A stretch of DNA of 64,000 bases, taken from the NCBI GenBank assembly GCA_025454405.1, contig JALOON010000005.1, positions 1 to 64,000 of the forward strand, read 5' to 3'. Made by a program: the position numbers and the translations under genes. The notes beneath the pieces are model-generated. The model did no database searches. It was given only the letters and a program-made list of their open reading frames with translations, and was not told the origin of the DNA. This stretch comes from Oscillatoriaceae cyanobacterium Prado104. GTDB lineage: Bacteria > Cyanobacteriota > Cyanobacteriia > Cyanobacteriales > Microcoleaceae. The stretch's first letter is position 1. Every line of letters starts with the position of its first letter. Positions 53,771 through 62,192 of this stretch are shown here, one piece after another.

Positions 53771-54100
53771 TCAACTAGCAGCAAACTCCGTAAATTTCCG
53801 TTTGTATGGGGCTTTAAAACCCAAAACTATGTCTTGTTTGGGAACTCCCAGTTCAACTAATTCATTAGCTACTCCGATTTCCGTTCCATCACGTTCGATC
53901 CAAATTTTACCATCTTTAATTTCCACGTATATGATGCAGCCAAATACTCTGCTTAGATCTTGCCAACCAATATTCAGAACTTGATACCGATCGCGTTCCG
54001 TATCAAATATCAATTGTACTTCTGTCTGACTGTTCGATCGGTTTTTTACAAGATTTTTCAGAATTGTTTGTACCGCTTCTCGATAATTCAAACTCTCCAT
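53771..54100 (-). CDS. XisI-family protein
   Basis: 109 residues: LNYREAVQTILKNLVKNRSN, LIFDTERDRYQVLNIGWQDL, IYVEIKDGKIWIERDGTEIG, then ANELVELGVPKQDIVLGFKA and PYKRKFTEFA. This is the XisI (fdxN element excision controlling factor) family, first known from Anabaena, where XisI and XisH are required with XisF for excision. XisH is usually the gene upstream; here the upstream neighbour is the 54153 DUF2786 gene and no XisH is seen, so it is a solo copy, as often in non-heterocystous cyanobacteria. Function outside excision is unknown. Confidence 0.88.
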   Translation of the reverse strand: MESLNYREAVQTILKNLVKNRSNSQTEVQLIFDTERDRYQVLNIGWQDLSRVFGCIIYVEIKDGKIWIERDGTEIGVANELVELGVPKQDIVLGFKAPYKRKFTEFAAS

Positions 54101-54152
54101 TGCATAATCTCCTCTCTATCGGGGCTAAAAATTATTAATTGACGCATTCCAC

Positions 54153-54872
54153 TCAAAGACTTTCATTAAGTTGTTTCATTTCCCCTTCAGACTGCACTTG
54201 TTTGTTTAAACTAATTCGATCGCCCACTTCATACCCCGAATTATAACCAGCTTCGCTGCTAATTTGAGCGCCGCTTCTCGTTCTAACTTTCGCACCTTTA
54301 CTCTCCAAATAATCAAAGATTGCCTGTTGGTTTCTCTCAAACATCGATCGCACTACAATTCCCGGAGTAGCTGCCGCATTTCCCTCTCCCGGAATGCCCG
54401 ATCTTTCCATTTCCTGTTTTTGTTCGAGCAATCTTTGTCTCAATCTTGTCGCGCATCCCACTCGAAAAGCGTTCAAATATGCCAATCCCCTGCCGTTCCC
54501 TTTGCGGTATTTTGCCCTGCGTTCGATCGCGGAATTCAAGTATTCGTAAAGGTGTTTGCAAACAATTAAATTTGTCGAAGTTCCTACCAAAAACATACTG
54601 CCAGTATAGCTGTTGCGCATGGCATTGCAGCAGTTAGCTTCGGCAATTCCCGACAGCAGGATCATTTTCCAAGTGACAAATTTGGATGTTGTTTCAACGT
54701 CGGTTTCGTCAATCTCTTCTTGGTGATTCGGTCCCAAATCGGCGAGGCTGAGATTATATTGGGCTAGCAGGAGGGAAGCTTTTTCGGCCGCTGCTGTTGA
54801 TTCGTTTTCGTTGGATGATGTGGCGAGGGCTAATAGCTTTTTGATTTTTTCGACGATGTTTTTGTCTGCCAT
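54153..54872 (-). CDS. DUF2786 domain protein
   Basis: 239 residues from the ATG at 54872. N-terminal DUF2786 (ADKNIVEKIKKLLALATSSN, NESTAAAEKASLLLAQYNLS). Middle part NCCNAMRNSYTGSMFLVGTS and LNAFRVGCATRLRQRLLEQK, as in the phage- and host-encoded family members. The longer frame (to 55052) reads through the purine-rich repeat and is rejected. Function unknown; DUF2786 is often near DNA-processing genes, and here Bax1/XPB genes are upstream on the same strand. Confidence 0.8.
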   Translation of the reverse strand: MADKNIVEKIKKLLALATSSNENESTAAAEKASLLLAQYNLSLADLGPNHQEEIDETDVETTSKFVTWKMILLSGIAEANCCNAMRNSYTGSMFLVGTSTNLIVCKHLYEYLNSAIERRAKYRKGNGRGLAYLNAFRVGCATRLRQRLLEQKQEMERSGIPGEGNAAATPGIVVRSMFERNQQAIFDYLESKGAKVRTRSGAQISSEAGYNSGYEVGDRISLNKQVQSEGEMKQLNESL

Positions 54873-54945
54873 TGTTCTAGGGGTTTTAGGGTGAGAGGGC
54901 GGGCGATCGAGATTGATGACTTTACTATTATACTTCTGGAATTGT

Positions 54946-55183
54946 CTGCTTTTTGAATTGATTTTTTTTACCGCAGAGGGCGCAGAGGGAAGGGAGAAGG
55001 GGGAGAGAAGAGGGAAGGGGCTGTTTGCAAATTTGGTGGGATTTTTAATCAAGATAATGCCAGTTTGCTTAAAATCATGTAACTGCTTTTTGAATTGATG
55101 TTTTTACCGCAGAGGGCGCTGAGGGAGGGGAGAAAGGGGAGAGAAGAGGGAGAGGGCTGTTTGCAAATTGGTTGGGAGTTTTT
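54946..55183. repeat. Direct duplication of a purine-rich segment
   Basis: Two copies of about 100 bp (54946-55046 and 55083-55183), each CTGCTTTTTGAATTGAT, then TTTACCGCAGAGGGCG, a GGGAGA-rich part and GGCTGTTTGCAAATT. They fill the gap between Bax1 and the DUF2786 gene. Confidence 0.8.
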
Positions 55184-55188
55184 TCTTG

Positions 55189-56406
55189 TTAATCGAGAAT
55201 TTCTAGGACTGCTTTTGGTAGCAATTTGTCTTTGAACCAGACTACTTTTGCCGGTACGTCTTTGGTACTGACTCCGGCTTTTTCTAAATTCAGGCGTTCG
55301 GAAATAGCTAAAATTAAATTGTCGCATTCGGATTTGCGAACTTGGGCGAATTTCTTTTGCAAATACTCGGGCCGCCAATAGCCGACTATTTCTAATAAAT
55401 ACACTCGTCCGTCGGGATGCACTAACCGAAAGTCGGGAATCATGACGCTTCCGGGAATTGGTATTAAGTCTACTTCTCGTTCGAGTTTCCATTCTGTTTT
55501 TTTTAAGTTGTCCCACCTCTCTGCAAATGCTGCTTCTAACATACTGTCGTAAGGTTTTCCTGGGGGGTAGTGGCTGACTAAACCGCATTCGGAATTGAGG
55601 GTGAATTTACCTGTTTTTAAAACTCCTGTATAAGGGTCTTTGGTTTGCAGGATGGAGTGCATGCTCCACTTAGTAACGTGCAGCAATGCGGGTAGCATTT
55701 TGGCGAGGGCTAAGCCGTAGCGGGTGCTGGGTTTGAACAGGCTTGTCGGGCCGTCGATTGTGAGGGTAAATCCGTGTTCTGCATCGCCTTCGATATAGGT
55801 CATTAATTGGAAGAGTTTGAGATAGCGAAAGAGGAGTTTGTATTCTCCCGGATCGTTGCGGTGGGCGTTTAATTGGATTTGGCTGGCGCGGTACAAGATG
55901 CCTTGGACTTGGGAAAGATTGTATCGGTGCAGCAAGGCTTCTGCTGTTGGTGCGTCGAATTGGGTAAAGATTTTGTTTTCGTTTAAATCTGCGTACAAAC
56001 CTTTACTAATTTCGTCGGGCAATACTTCTCTATTTAAGCTTTCGCTGAGTTCGGCTGCTAGTTTTTCTAATGTTAATTGGGTGGATTGATGGCTGGGAAC
56101 ATCTTGTGCTGCTAAAGCAAATACTCGCTGTCTTAAAGCAGGTGGTTCTAAGGGACTGACGATTTCAAAGGTGCAGAAACCGCCTTTTAACAGGTGGGCA
56201 AATCCGCGTTTGAGTCGGTAGTCGGGACTGTCGCCTTCTAATTCTAGCAAGCGCCGATCGAGCTCGCCTTGGGTGGTGCCGATCGACTCTTGGAAACAGT
56301 TTATCATTTCCGTTGCTGCGGCTAAGTTTTTGGCATCTATCTTGAGGCGCAACGGAATTATTGATTCGCCGTTTTGGCGGTGACTTAATAAATCGGTGGG
56401 TAGCAT
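55189..56406 (-). CDS. DUF790 protein (Bax1-like nuclease, XPB partner)
   Basis: 405 residues of DUF790, the family of archaeal Bax1, an endonuclease that binds and stimulates XPB helicase. N-terminus MLPTDLLSHRQNGESIIPLR, middle EYKLLFRYLKLFQLMTYIEG. The C-terminal nuclease core MIPDFRLVHPDGRVYLLEIV then GYWRPEYLQKK has PD...E spacing of a PD-(D/E)XK-like active site. An XPB gene lies upstream at 57363-58901, but a DUF3598 gene and a duplicated stub of this gene's own 5' end are between them. It should act in nucleotide excision-type repair with XPB. Confidence 0.88.
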   Translation of the reverse strand: MLPTDLLSHRQNGESIIPLRLKIDAKNLAAATEMINCFQESIGTTQGELDRRLLELEGDSPDYRLKRGFAHLLKGGFCTFEIVSPLEPPALRQRVFALAAQDVPSHQSTQLTLEKLAAELSESLNREVLPDEISKGLYADLNENKIFTQFDAPTAEALLHRYNLSQVQGILYRASQIQLNAHRNDPGEYKLLFRYLKLFQLMTYIEGDAEHGFTLTIDGPTSLFKPSTRYGLALAKMLPALLHVTKWSMHSILQTKDPYTGVLKTGKFTLNSECGLVSHYPPGKPYDSMLEAAFAERWDNLKKTEWKLEREVDLIPIPGSVMIPDFRLVHPDGRVYLLEIVGYWRPEYLQKKFAQVRKSECDNLILAISERLNLEKAGVSTKDVPAKVVWFKDKLLPKAVLEILD

Positions 56407-56586
56407 AAATCGTGAAAAATTTTACCAAATATCAAAGATTATTATCCCCCATCCTCGATCGGGCGGATTGTTTTGAGAAACCGATCGAAATTTCTGTTTT
56501 AAAAACCTCATGCTTGGGAATTAAACTATCAACTCTCAACAATCGGAAAGCGAGCTGATTAGGCTCGCATTCTCAACTATTAACCC

Positions 56587-57057
56587 TCAGCTATCGAATC
56601 GATTTTTTTGTTCTAAAATTACCATGACTCCCCTGAGTTTTCCCTCTTCTGTCAAGCTTTGGGTAGTCCTAATTCGCCGATTTTCACTGACTAGATTGAT
56701 GGTTTCAACTGCCCTGAGAATGCCCGTTGCTTTCTCCCATACTTGAAAAACTATCAAATTATCTCCAACTTCTGTCGCCAGTGTTTTGTAGTTAGAAAAG
56801 GGAAAGTCTGAACTTTCAACTTGCACTTGCCCTTCACCGACAACGTGACCTACAAAATTTTGAGCTTCACTCTTGCCATTGGCATAAGTTTGCAGGTTGG
56901 TTTGCTTCCACTGGTTGTCTTCTATTTTTTGGGTTAAAACGGCTGTAAAACGCTGGGTTTCTTGGAAATCGGCATTGAGGATCGTCCAAGATCCTTCCCA
57001 AACTCCTGTATGTTTGGGAAATACTTTAAAGTTACTTAGTTGTGGAATTTCGTTCAT
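56587..57057 (-). CDS. DUF3598-like lipocalin-fold protein
   Basis: 156 residues: FPKHTGVWEGSWTILNADFQ, TAVLTQKIEDNQWKQTNLQT, SSDFPFSNYKTLATEVGDNL, then ETINLVSENRRIRTTQSLTE. The HTGVWEGxW start and beta-rich pattern match DUF3598, a cyanobacterial calycin/lipocalin-like family. A ligand-binding role is possible, unproven. The gene lies between XPB and its partner Bax1 and looks inserted there. Confidence 0.75.
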   Translation of the reverse strand: MNEIPQLSNFKVFPKHTGVWEGSWTILNADFQETQRFTAVLTQKIEDNQWKQTNLQTYANGKSEAQNFVGHVVGEGQVQVESSDFPFSNYKTLATEVGDNLIVFQVWEKATGILRAVETINLVSENRRIRTTQSLTEEGKLRGVMVILEQKNRFDS

Positions 57058-57095
57058 TTTTAGGGAATGTGAATGGTGGTTGATGAAATTTTATT

Positions 57096-57254
57096 TCAGC
57101 TTTCTCTAATTTTAAGCCAGCCAGTGCCGATCGACTCTTGGAAACAGTTTATCAATTCGGTTGCTGTTGCTATGTTTTTAGCATCTATCTTGAGGCGCAA
57201 CGGAATAATTGATTCGCCGTTTTGGCGGTAGCTTAATAATTCGGTTGGTAGCAT
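57096..57254 (-). pseudogene. Duplicated 5' fragment of the Bax1 gene
   Basis: Read from the ATG at 57254 it gives MLPTELLSYRQNGESIIPLR, LKIDAKNIATATELINCFQE then SIGT, close to residues 1-44 of the full Bax1 gene (56406), followed by eight unrelated residues and a stop. Nucleotide similarity spans about 135 bp. It sits where Bax1 would be expected directly after XPB. Confidence 0.9.
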
Positions 57255-57362
57255 CGATCGATTTTATTAACGAACCGCGTTGGCGCAGCTTGCGCGTAGC
57301 GCTTAGGCGCGAAGGACGCGAAGATAGAGATAAAGAGAGCTTTTGTAAATAGTTTTGGCTGA

Positions 57363-58901
57363 CTAATAGGGAATTTCATCAGTTTCTTCTCCCCATTTTA
57401 CAGGAGATTCTGCTGCTTTTTTAGTAGTCTCTCGGTTGCTTCCGTAAATGAGAGTTGGTGAAAAGATTTCTAGTTGTTTGTGTTCTGGCGGCACTTCTTC
57501 TATTATAGTTTTTGGTTTGGGTTTTTGACCTTTAATTCCACCTCTTCGCCGCTCGGATGTTCTTTCTTCGCTGGTGTCTTCGGTGACGACTTCGTAGAGA
57601 ATTGCTAACTTATTAACATCGCTGCTTTTGCGCAAAACTCGACCCAATCTTTGGATATATTCGCGTTCGCTACCGGTGCCGGAAAGGACGATCGCAATTC
57701 TGGCATCGGGTACGTCTACTCCTTCATTGAGCACGTGGGAGGCAACTAAGGTTTTGTATTCGCCGCTGCGGAATCGATCGAGGATTTCGTGCCGTTCTTT
57801 TACTGGTGTTTGGTGCGTGATTGTGGGAATCAAAAATTCTTGGGAAATACGATAAACCGTGGCGTTGTCGGCAGTAAAAATTAAGGTGCGCTGCGGGTAA
57901 TGTTTTTCTAGCAATTCGGCTAAAATTCGCAGTTTTCCTGCGGTGCAAAGGGCGATTTCTTTGGCTTGGCGGTGGGCAATCATGGCGCGCCTTCCCAAGG
58001 GCGATCGCGCGCTGGCCATGATAAATTGTTTCCAACCTTCTAAGGTTGATATTTTGATTTTTGACTGTTTCAAAAAGTCGTTGCGAACTTTCATTAATTC
58101 ATTGTAGCGAGTTCCCTCTTCTTCGGATAATTTTACCATAATTTTTACTATTTTATGGTCGGCTAAAGCATCGCCTGCTAAATCTTCCGGTCTTTTGCTA
58201 TATACTGTCGGACCGATGAGAAAATGCAAATCGCTGTGACGGCCGTCCGTGCGATCGGGCGTTGCTGTCAATCCGAGTCGAAAAGGTGCGATCGCAAATT
58301 CGGCAATTGCGCGATAAAAGTCGGTGGGTAAGTGATGGCATTCATCAAAAACTAACAAGCCGTATTTATTGCCTAAAGTTTCGGCATGAATAGTTGCACT
58401 GTCGTAAGTTGCTACTAAAATCGGTGTTTTGTCCCGCGCGCCACCGCCCAGCAATCCGATTTCTATTTTGGGAAAAGCTGCTGTTAAATTAGCGTACCAC
58501 TGGTGCATTAAATCGAGAGTTGGTACTACAATTAACGTGCTGCGGCCGGTAGCTTGCATCGCTAATTGTGCGAGGTAAGTTTTGCCGGAAGCTGTGGGGA
58601 GCACGACAACTCCTTGGTTCCCTGCTTGCTGCCACGCACTCAAAGCTTGTTCTTGATGCGGGTATGGCTGCATTGTCGCGCTGGATGCGAGTTCGAGTTG
58701 TTCGTATGCTTTGGCTTCGTCGCTGAAGTTTTGACCCTCGGCTTGGAGGCATTCTACCAGGGGGCGGTAGTGAATTGCTCGAATGCGGAATTTTTCGACG
58801 CGATCGTCCCACGTGGCAAAGTCCACCCAGTCTCGGCCTCTGGGCGGCGGGTGCAGCAAGAGCGTTCCCCGATCGAATGTTAAGGTAGGTGTACGTGGCA
58901 T
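57363..58901 (-). CDS. XPB-type DNA helicase (superfamily 2)
   Basis: 512 residues. N-terminal damage-recognition-like domain (1-75: LTFDRGTLLLHPPPRGRDWV). Helicase domain 1: Q-like PYPHQEQALSAW, Walker A LPTASGKTYLA (102-108), DEAH-type box FDECHHLPTDFY and motif III LGLTATPDRTDGRH. Domain 2: TLIFTADNATVYRISQEFL, ASHVLNEGVDVPDARIAI and the arginine-finger region IQRLGRVLRKS. ATP-dependent duplex opening in nucleotide excision repair with Bax1 (DUF790). Divergent from the methyltransferase gene. Confidence 0.92.
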   Translation of the reverse strand: MPRTPTLTFDRGTLLLHPPPRGRDWVDFATWDDRVEKFRIRAIHYRPLVECLQAEGQNFSDEAKAYEQLELASSATMQPYPHQEQALSAWQQAGNQGVVVLPTASGKTYLAQLAMQATGRSTLIVVPTLDLMHQWYANLTAAFPKIEIGLLGGGARDKTPILVATYDSATIHAETLGNKYGLLVFDECHHLPTDFYRAIAEFAIAPFRLGLTATPDRTDGRHSDLHFLIGPTVYSKRPEDLAGDALADHKIVKIMVKLSEEEGTRYNELMKVRNDFLKQSKIKISTLEGWKQFIMASARSPLGRRAMIAHRQAKEIALCTAGKLRILAELLEKHYPQRTLIFTADNATVYRISQEFLIPTITHQTPVKERHEILDRFRSGEYKTLVASHVLNEGVDVPDARIAIVLSGTGSEREYIQRLGRVLRKSSDVNKLAILYEVVTEDTSEERTSERRRGGIKGQKPKPKTIIEEVPPEHKQLEIFSPTLIYGSNRETTKKAAESPVKWGEETDEIPY

Positions 58902-58997
58902 TATTTTTTACAGACGCGGTGAATCACGCCTGTTAAATTATAGAATAGGACGCTCAGTCCTTACTACCAACAACAGTTCATTTATTTGGGAGATCGC

Positions 58998-59846
58998 ATG
59001 CTTGACTTTCTGCAATACAAACAAAATTTTTTAGCAACTACCAAAAATTGGGATAACGAGAAATGGAATAATTTTAAGGACAATCCATTTATAGTTGTTG
59101 CCCCGCTGCTGCAAGAGTGCCATGTCAAAAATTGTCGCTTGGTAGAAAACCGGGTCAAAATGTTGGAATTTTTACCTAAAAATGCTGTAGTTGGTGAGGT
59201 AGGAACTCAATATGGGGAATTTGCCGAGCAAATCCTTGCTATTACAAAACCTCAAAAGCTGCATTTGATCGATGGCAATTTTGAACCCTTGAAAGCCGAG
59301 ATAGAACGCAATCAAAAACCTCTAATCGCGGCAGCGATAGAAAATGGAACCGTCGAGCTTCATGAAGGCGATTCCTCGACTATTTTAAGCAAATTTGCCG
59401 ATGAGTATTTTGATTGGATTTACATCGATGCCGATCATGCCTACGAAGGTGTTTGCAAAGATATCGATCGAGGTCACAGTAAAGTAAAGTCAGAGGGTCT
59501 GATGGTTTTTAACGACTATACGAATTGGTCGGTTTGCGAGATTATGCCTTACGGTGTTGCCAAAGCGGTCAATGAGTTTTGTATCGCTAACAATTGGGAA
59601 ATAGTATTTCTGGCGCTGCATGCTTTAGGGTATCACGATGTTGCTATTAAGAAAAACAGCGGCGGAAAGAACTGGCGGATGCAGTTGGATGAGGTCAAGT
59701 CGGAATTGGATAGTTCGCAACTTCAGATCGTCGAGCAACTGATGTCAGAATTGGAGTCAGCTAAACAGAAGATCGACTGTATGGAAAATGACAAATTTTG
59801 GAAATTGCGATCGCAGTGGCTGAAATTTAAAAAAATCTTTTCCTAA
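58998..59846 (+). CDS. Class I SAM-dependent methyltransferase
   Basis: 282 residues from the ATG at 58998 (MLDFLQYKQNFLATTKNWDN), with GGGAG 5 bp upstream. SAM-binding motif I VVGEVGTQYGEFAEQIL, motif II HLIDGNFEPLKAEI, and YFDWIYIDADHAYEGVCKDI, the Methyltransf_24-type signature. The tail (ELDSSQLQIVEQLMSELESA) is a coiled coil. Such enzymes often act on glycans or small metabolites; substrate unknown. It has no operon partner here. Confidence 0.85.
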   Translation: MLDFLQYKQNFLATTKNWDNEKWNNFKDNPFIVVAPLLQECHVKNCRLVENRVKMLEFLPKNAVVGEVGTQYGEFAEQILAITKPQKLHLIDGNFEPLKAEIERNQKPLIAAAIENGTVELHEGDSSTILSKFADEYFDWIYIDADHAYEGVCKDIDRGHSKVKSEGLMVFNDYTNWSVCEIMPYGVAKAVNEFCIANNWEIVFLALHALGYHDVAIKKNSGGKNWRMQLDEVKSELDSSQLQIVEQLMSELESAKQKIDCMENDKFWKLRSQWLKFKKIFS

Positions 59847-59950
59847 AAATCTTTTCCTGGGTTGGGTGAATTTCCGAATCTCAAACATACAATGTAATTA
59901 TACCCTAGGAAATTTTTTCTAGCAGTCATGGACGCACGCACTCTATCTGT

Positions 59951-59973
59951 AGGGTGCGCACTGCGCACCTTAC
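59951..59973. repeat. Palindromic repeat AGGGTGCGCACTGCGCACCT
   Basis: Second copy of the element at 4044-4067, here 19 bp upstream of ald, where it could instead influence its transcription. Confidence 0.65.
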
Positions 59974-59991
59974 TTTAATTTGAGGTATTAA

Positions 59992-61080
59992 ATGGAAATA
60001 GGCGTTCCCAAGGAAATTAAAGATTTGGAGTTTCGAGTTGGCCTGAGTCCGACAAGTGTTAGGGCCTGTTCGGACAGAGGTCATGCAGTTTTTGTCGAAA
60101 CTAATGCCGGTATTGGGGCCGGTTTCAGTGACGAAGATTACATTCAAGCAGGGGCTAAGATTGTCTTAAAACCTGAGGATGCCTGGAGTCGCGAGCTAAT
60201 TGTTAAAGTTAAAGAACCTCTGCCTCCTGAATATTCGCTGTTGCAGAAACAGCAGTTGCTATTTACATATTTGCATTTAGCGGCCGATCGAACTTTGACC
60301 GAGAACTTAATTAACAGCGGCATCCAAGCCATCGCCTACGAAACTGTCGAACTTCCCGACAAAAAATTGCCCCTGCTGACGCCGATGAGCATCATTGCAG
60401 GGCGTTTGTCAGTGCAGTTCGGAGCTCGGTTTTTAGAAAGGCAGCAAGGGGGCCGGGGCGTACTTTTAGGCGGCGTTCCGGGTGTCGGGCCGGGCAAAGT
60501 TGTAATTTTAGGTGGCGGCATCGTCGGCACGGAAGCAGCGCGAATTGCGATAGGAATGGGCGCTAGAGTACAAATTTTGGATGTGAACGTAGAGCGTTTG
60601 GCTTATTTGGAAACTCTGTTCGGTTCCCGAGTGGAATATCTCTACAGCAGCCCCTTGCAAATTGAAGCGGTTGTTCCCGATGCCGATTTGTTAATCGGTG
60701 CTGTTTTAGTGTTAGGTAAAAAAGCTCCTATGCTGGTTTCTCGCGAATTTGTGGCTAAAATGCACCCGGGTTCTGTAATTGTTGATGTTGCCGTCGATCA
60801 AGGCGGCTGCATCGAAACTGTGCGGGCAACTTCTCACACAAATCCTACCTATATTAAGGAAGGAGTCGTGCATTACGGTGTGCCGAATATGCCCGGTGCT
60901 GTGCCTTGGACGGCGACTCAAGCTTTGAATAACAGCACTTTGCCTTACGTAATTCAGTTAGCTAATAGCGGGATTAAAGCTTTGGAACATAACCTGAGTT
61001 TGGCTAAGGGATTGAACGTACAGAATCACCGATTGGTGCATCCGGCGGTGTGCGAAGTTTTTCCCGATTTAGCTGATTGA
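59992..61080 (+). CDS. ald: Alanine dehydrogenase
   Basis: 362 residues. NAD-dependent interconversion of alanine with pyruvate and ammonia. Motifs: MEIGVPKEIKDLEFRVGLSP, IVKVKEPLPPEY (catalytic Lys region), LFTYLHLAADRTLT (catalytic His), the Rossmann Gly loop VVILGGGIVGTEAARIA, VDVAVDQGGCIETVRATSHT and the ending NMPGAVPWTATQALNNSTLP. Length fits the family. Convergent with the Uma2 gene across a repeat-rich gap. Confidence 0.96.
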   Translation: MEIGVPKEIKDLEFRVGLSPTSVRACSDRGHAVFVETNAGIGAGFSDEDYIQAGAKIVLKPEDAWSRELIVKVKEPLPPEYSLLQKQQLLFTYLHLAADRTLTENLINSGIQAIAYETVELPDKKLPLLTPMSIIAGRLSVQFGARFLERQQGGRGVLLGGVPGVGPGKVVILGGGIVGTEAARIAIGMGARVQILDVNVERLAYLETLFGSRVEYLYSSPLQIEAVVPDADLLIGAVLVLGKKAPMLVSREFVAKMHPGSVIVDVAVDQGGCIETVRATSHTNPTYIKEGVVHYGVPNMPGAVPWTATQALNNSTLPYVIQLANSGIKALEHNLSLAKGLNVQNHRLVHPAVCEVFPDLAD

Positions 61081-61094
61081 AATTAAATCCTTTT

Positions 61095-61191
61095 GTACGC
61101 CCAGAAACCCGGTTGCTTCGTTGTACGCCCAGAAACCCGGTTTCTTCATTGTACGCCCAGAAACCCGGTTTCTTGAAGAAACCGGGTTTCT
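61095..61191. repeat. Three 28-bp direct repeats ending in the AGAAACCCGG palindrome
   Basis: GTACGCCCAGAAACCCGGTT starts at 61095, 61123 and 61151 (period 28). The last copy extends into AGAAACCCGGTTTCTT-g-AAGAAACCGGGTTTCT (61159-61191). It lies between convergent genes and is a likely bidirectional terminator. Confidence 0.75.
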
Positions 61192-61255
61192 CTGAGTTTC
61201 TATCAACTTTTTGCTCTCAATTTTTGCACGATTGGCAGTTCGATCGCAAATTATT

Positions 61256-62149
61256 TTATCGATAGATTTGGCGGATTTCATCTAGATTGTTAGCTGCGGG
61301 TAAAATTGAGGCGATTTCCTGCAACTTACTCACCTCAGAAATTGCTGAAATTTCCTCAAACAAAGCCGTACCTGCATCGCCAAATTTAAGTTTTAATCCA
61401 AGTTCGATCGCCAGCAAAAATGCTTGTTTGGTGCGGTTCTGTTCTTCTGTTAGCTGCGCCTGAGTTTGAGATAATTGAGCATCTTTTGCAGATAATTGAG
61501 CATCTTTTGCAGATAATTGAGCATCTTTTTGTAATGACAATTCGTCTCCTGTGGGAATGGGATTGCCACTAGGATAACACCAGCGCAGCCAAGTAGCATT
61601 GATATTTTCAAATTCGCCCTGCCATAAAGTTAATCCCAAGCCGACTTCGGGAAACCAAGCGTCAGTTTTTGGGGCGTAAGCTTGACCGTTTAACTCAAAG
61701 ACTCGCAGTACTTCACCTCCTAATTCTTGCAAAGGATCGTAAACCACATAATACATAATCCGCATCCGAGCGTAATCTATTAACTTGCTGCCCAATTCAT
61801 TACCGGGAGTTGGGGAAACAATTTCGATTACGACTTCTGGGGGTTTGCCAAACTCCCAAAATAAATAAGAACGTACTTTTTTTGCCCACCAGTCCTCCGC
61901 GCCGCTAATATTGAGGCTGAGAAAGACATCGGGGGCGATTCCCGGTTGGCGGATGCTGCTAAATAAGCCAACATTAGCAGCGGCAATAAAGGGTTCTGTG
62001 ATGCCTGTATCGGCACCGCTGTAGAAAACTGTTGTTAGCAGTCGCTGCTGTTTTTCGTTGATGAAGCTGTCCAAAGGGGTATTGTCTTCTAATACTAAGT
62101 TGCTAATATCTGGCAACTGGCTCGGATCGAGGGTTAATGGCTCAGACAT
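61256..62149 (-). CDS. Uma2 family endonuclease (DUF820)
   Basis: 297 residues. The Uma2 nuclease core (restriction-endonuclease-like fold, about 70-205) has VVIEIVSPTPGNELGSKLID then YARMRIMYYVVYDPL, with the conserved E-I-x-SP, K and Y of the family. The C-terminal helical tail contains three 7-residue repeats KDAQLSA (coiled-coil heptads, 21-bp DNA repeats at about 61462-61525) and ends in a conserved LxxLAxxxxxAxxLDEIR region. Uma2 genes are amplified in cyanobacteria; the biological role is unknown. Confidence 0.88.
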   Translation of the reverse strand: MSEPLTLDPSQLPDISNLVLEDNTPLDSFINEKQQRLLTTVFYSGADTGITEPFIAAANVGLFSSIRQPGIAPDVFLSLNISGAEDWWAKKVRSYLFWEFGKPPEVVIEIVSPTPGNELGSKLIDYARMRIMYYVVYDPLQELGGEVLRVFELNGQAYAPKTDAWFPEVGLGLTLWQGEFENINATWLRWCYPSGNPIPTGDELSLQKDAQLSAKDAQLSAKDAQLSQTQAQLTEEQNRTKQAFLLAIELGLKLKFGDAGTALFEEISAISEVSKLQEIASILPAANNLDEIRQIYR

Positions 62150-62192
62150 AAGTAGCGGAGACTGGGATTAGCTGCTATTATAACATCGATAC

